DNA of 50,819 bases from Bacteroidales bacterium. GTDB lineage: Bacteria; Bacteroidota; Bacteroidia; Bacteroidales; Bacteroidaceae. Location: positions 1 to 50,819 of the forward strand of contig JAGHUS010000097.1 of assembly GCA_018064685.1 (NCBI GenBank), written 5' to 3'. Positions 50,628-50,819 of the stretch are shown in pieces (the first letter of the stretch is position 1; each line of letters starts with the position of its first letter). The notes below the pieces were generated by a model. It was not told where the DNA came from, did not search any database, and saw nothing but the letters and a program-made list of their open reading frames with translations. Made by a program: the position numbers and the translations under genes.

Positions 50628-50819
50628 GTGATGATTAAATAATAAGTTGGTACGATTTTGCTTTAGATTATTGAGATATTTTGGAGTTGTTTTGGCTTTT
50701 GCCGACGGGCAAAATGCAGAGCAATGCGGGCATTGTGACTGAAAAACAGCTTCAAAATAGCCAATAAGATAAAGTAAAGGCGTGCCAAGTTATAAAACAT
50801 TTTATACCAAGTTATTTTT
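50628..50819. mobile_element. MITE-like element with terminal repeats, reaching the window end
   Basis: Left end GTGATGATTAAATAATAAGT; right end, cut by the window, CCAAGTTATTTTT, inverted relative to the left. Inside are palindromes TTTTGCC-GACG-GGCAAAA and AATGCGGGCATT. The ends match the solo repeat at 32116-32153. About 190 bp and no coding frame, so non-autonomous. Confidence 0.6.

Overview
The window looks like a chromosomal segment of a Bacteroidales bacterium, most likely Prevotella/Segatella-like. Evidence: the bacteroidete promoter signature (TTTG, about 20 bp, TAnnTTTG) precedes many genes on both strands, there is a UpxY-type NusG paralogue, a DUF4270 lipoprotein beside panC and a short GT5-type starch synthase, a Ser-type sulfatase, a GH57/GT4/debranching-enzyme glycogen operon, and methylmalonyl-CoA epimerase. 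No rRNA, tRNA, CRISPR array or complete insertion sequence was recognised.

Layout. 1-4.8 kb: a minus-strand accessory operon headed by a UpxY-like antiterminator, followed by a protein with serine runs, a SANT-like protein, a pRiA4b ORF-3-like fragment (probably frameshifted) and a membrane-anchored PD-(D/E)XK protein. Four of these genes carry the same small hairpin repeat in the same reading phase. 4.8-5.9 kb: a long intergenic region with a phased palindromic array. 5.9-11.9 kb: gltB (broken by an in-frame TAG) and gltD, separated by a MITE-like inverted repeat. 12.0-20.3 kb: a probable defence island with a structured RNA candidate, an MmeI-like N6-adenine methyltransferase, a ParE-type toxin-antitoxin pair, an SF2 helicase, a 76-residue protein and a GIY-YIG/ASCH protein, followed by a repeat-rich convergent intergenic region. 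20.3-26.9 kb: sulfatase and a three-gene alpha-glucan operon. 27-31.4 kb: Crp-like regulator, miaA, gap, a 29-residue lipoprotein-like ORF, mscL and an outer-membrane protein. 31.4-32.2 kb: a second copy of the phased array. 32.2-39.1 kb: EamA transporter, GH43, mce, panD, panC, starch synthase and DUF4270. 39.2-50.8 kb: GH89, a DUF4353 beta-helix protein with a LytS/LytTR pair, TonB receptor, AraC regulator, acyltransferase, rubrerythrin, and one end of a terminal-repeat element.

The strongest unexplained signal is the pair of intergenic elements at about 5193-5623 and 31656-32063. Each has a CCTCCAC/GTGGAGG module that can fold alternatively, then an array of 8-bp cores spaced 22-23 bp (two helical turns) punctuated by two 26-bp palindromes that are exact reverse complements of each other. 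Corresponding core positions in the two copies differ by a constant 26,462 bp although the spacer sequences have diverged, so geometry appears to be under selection. The second candidate system is the methyltransferase/TA/helicase/GIY-YIG island, whose methyltransferase appears to have lost its own nuclease residues and has an AT-rich, apparently swapped central and target-recognition region.

All identifications come from reading motifs; no database search was run. Genes in core pathways are confident, the first 3.5 kb and the repeat elements much less so.
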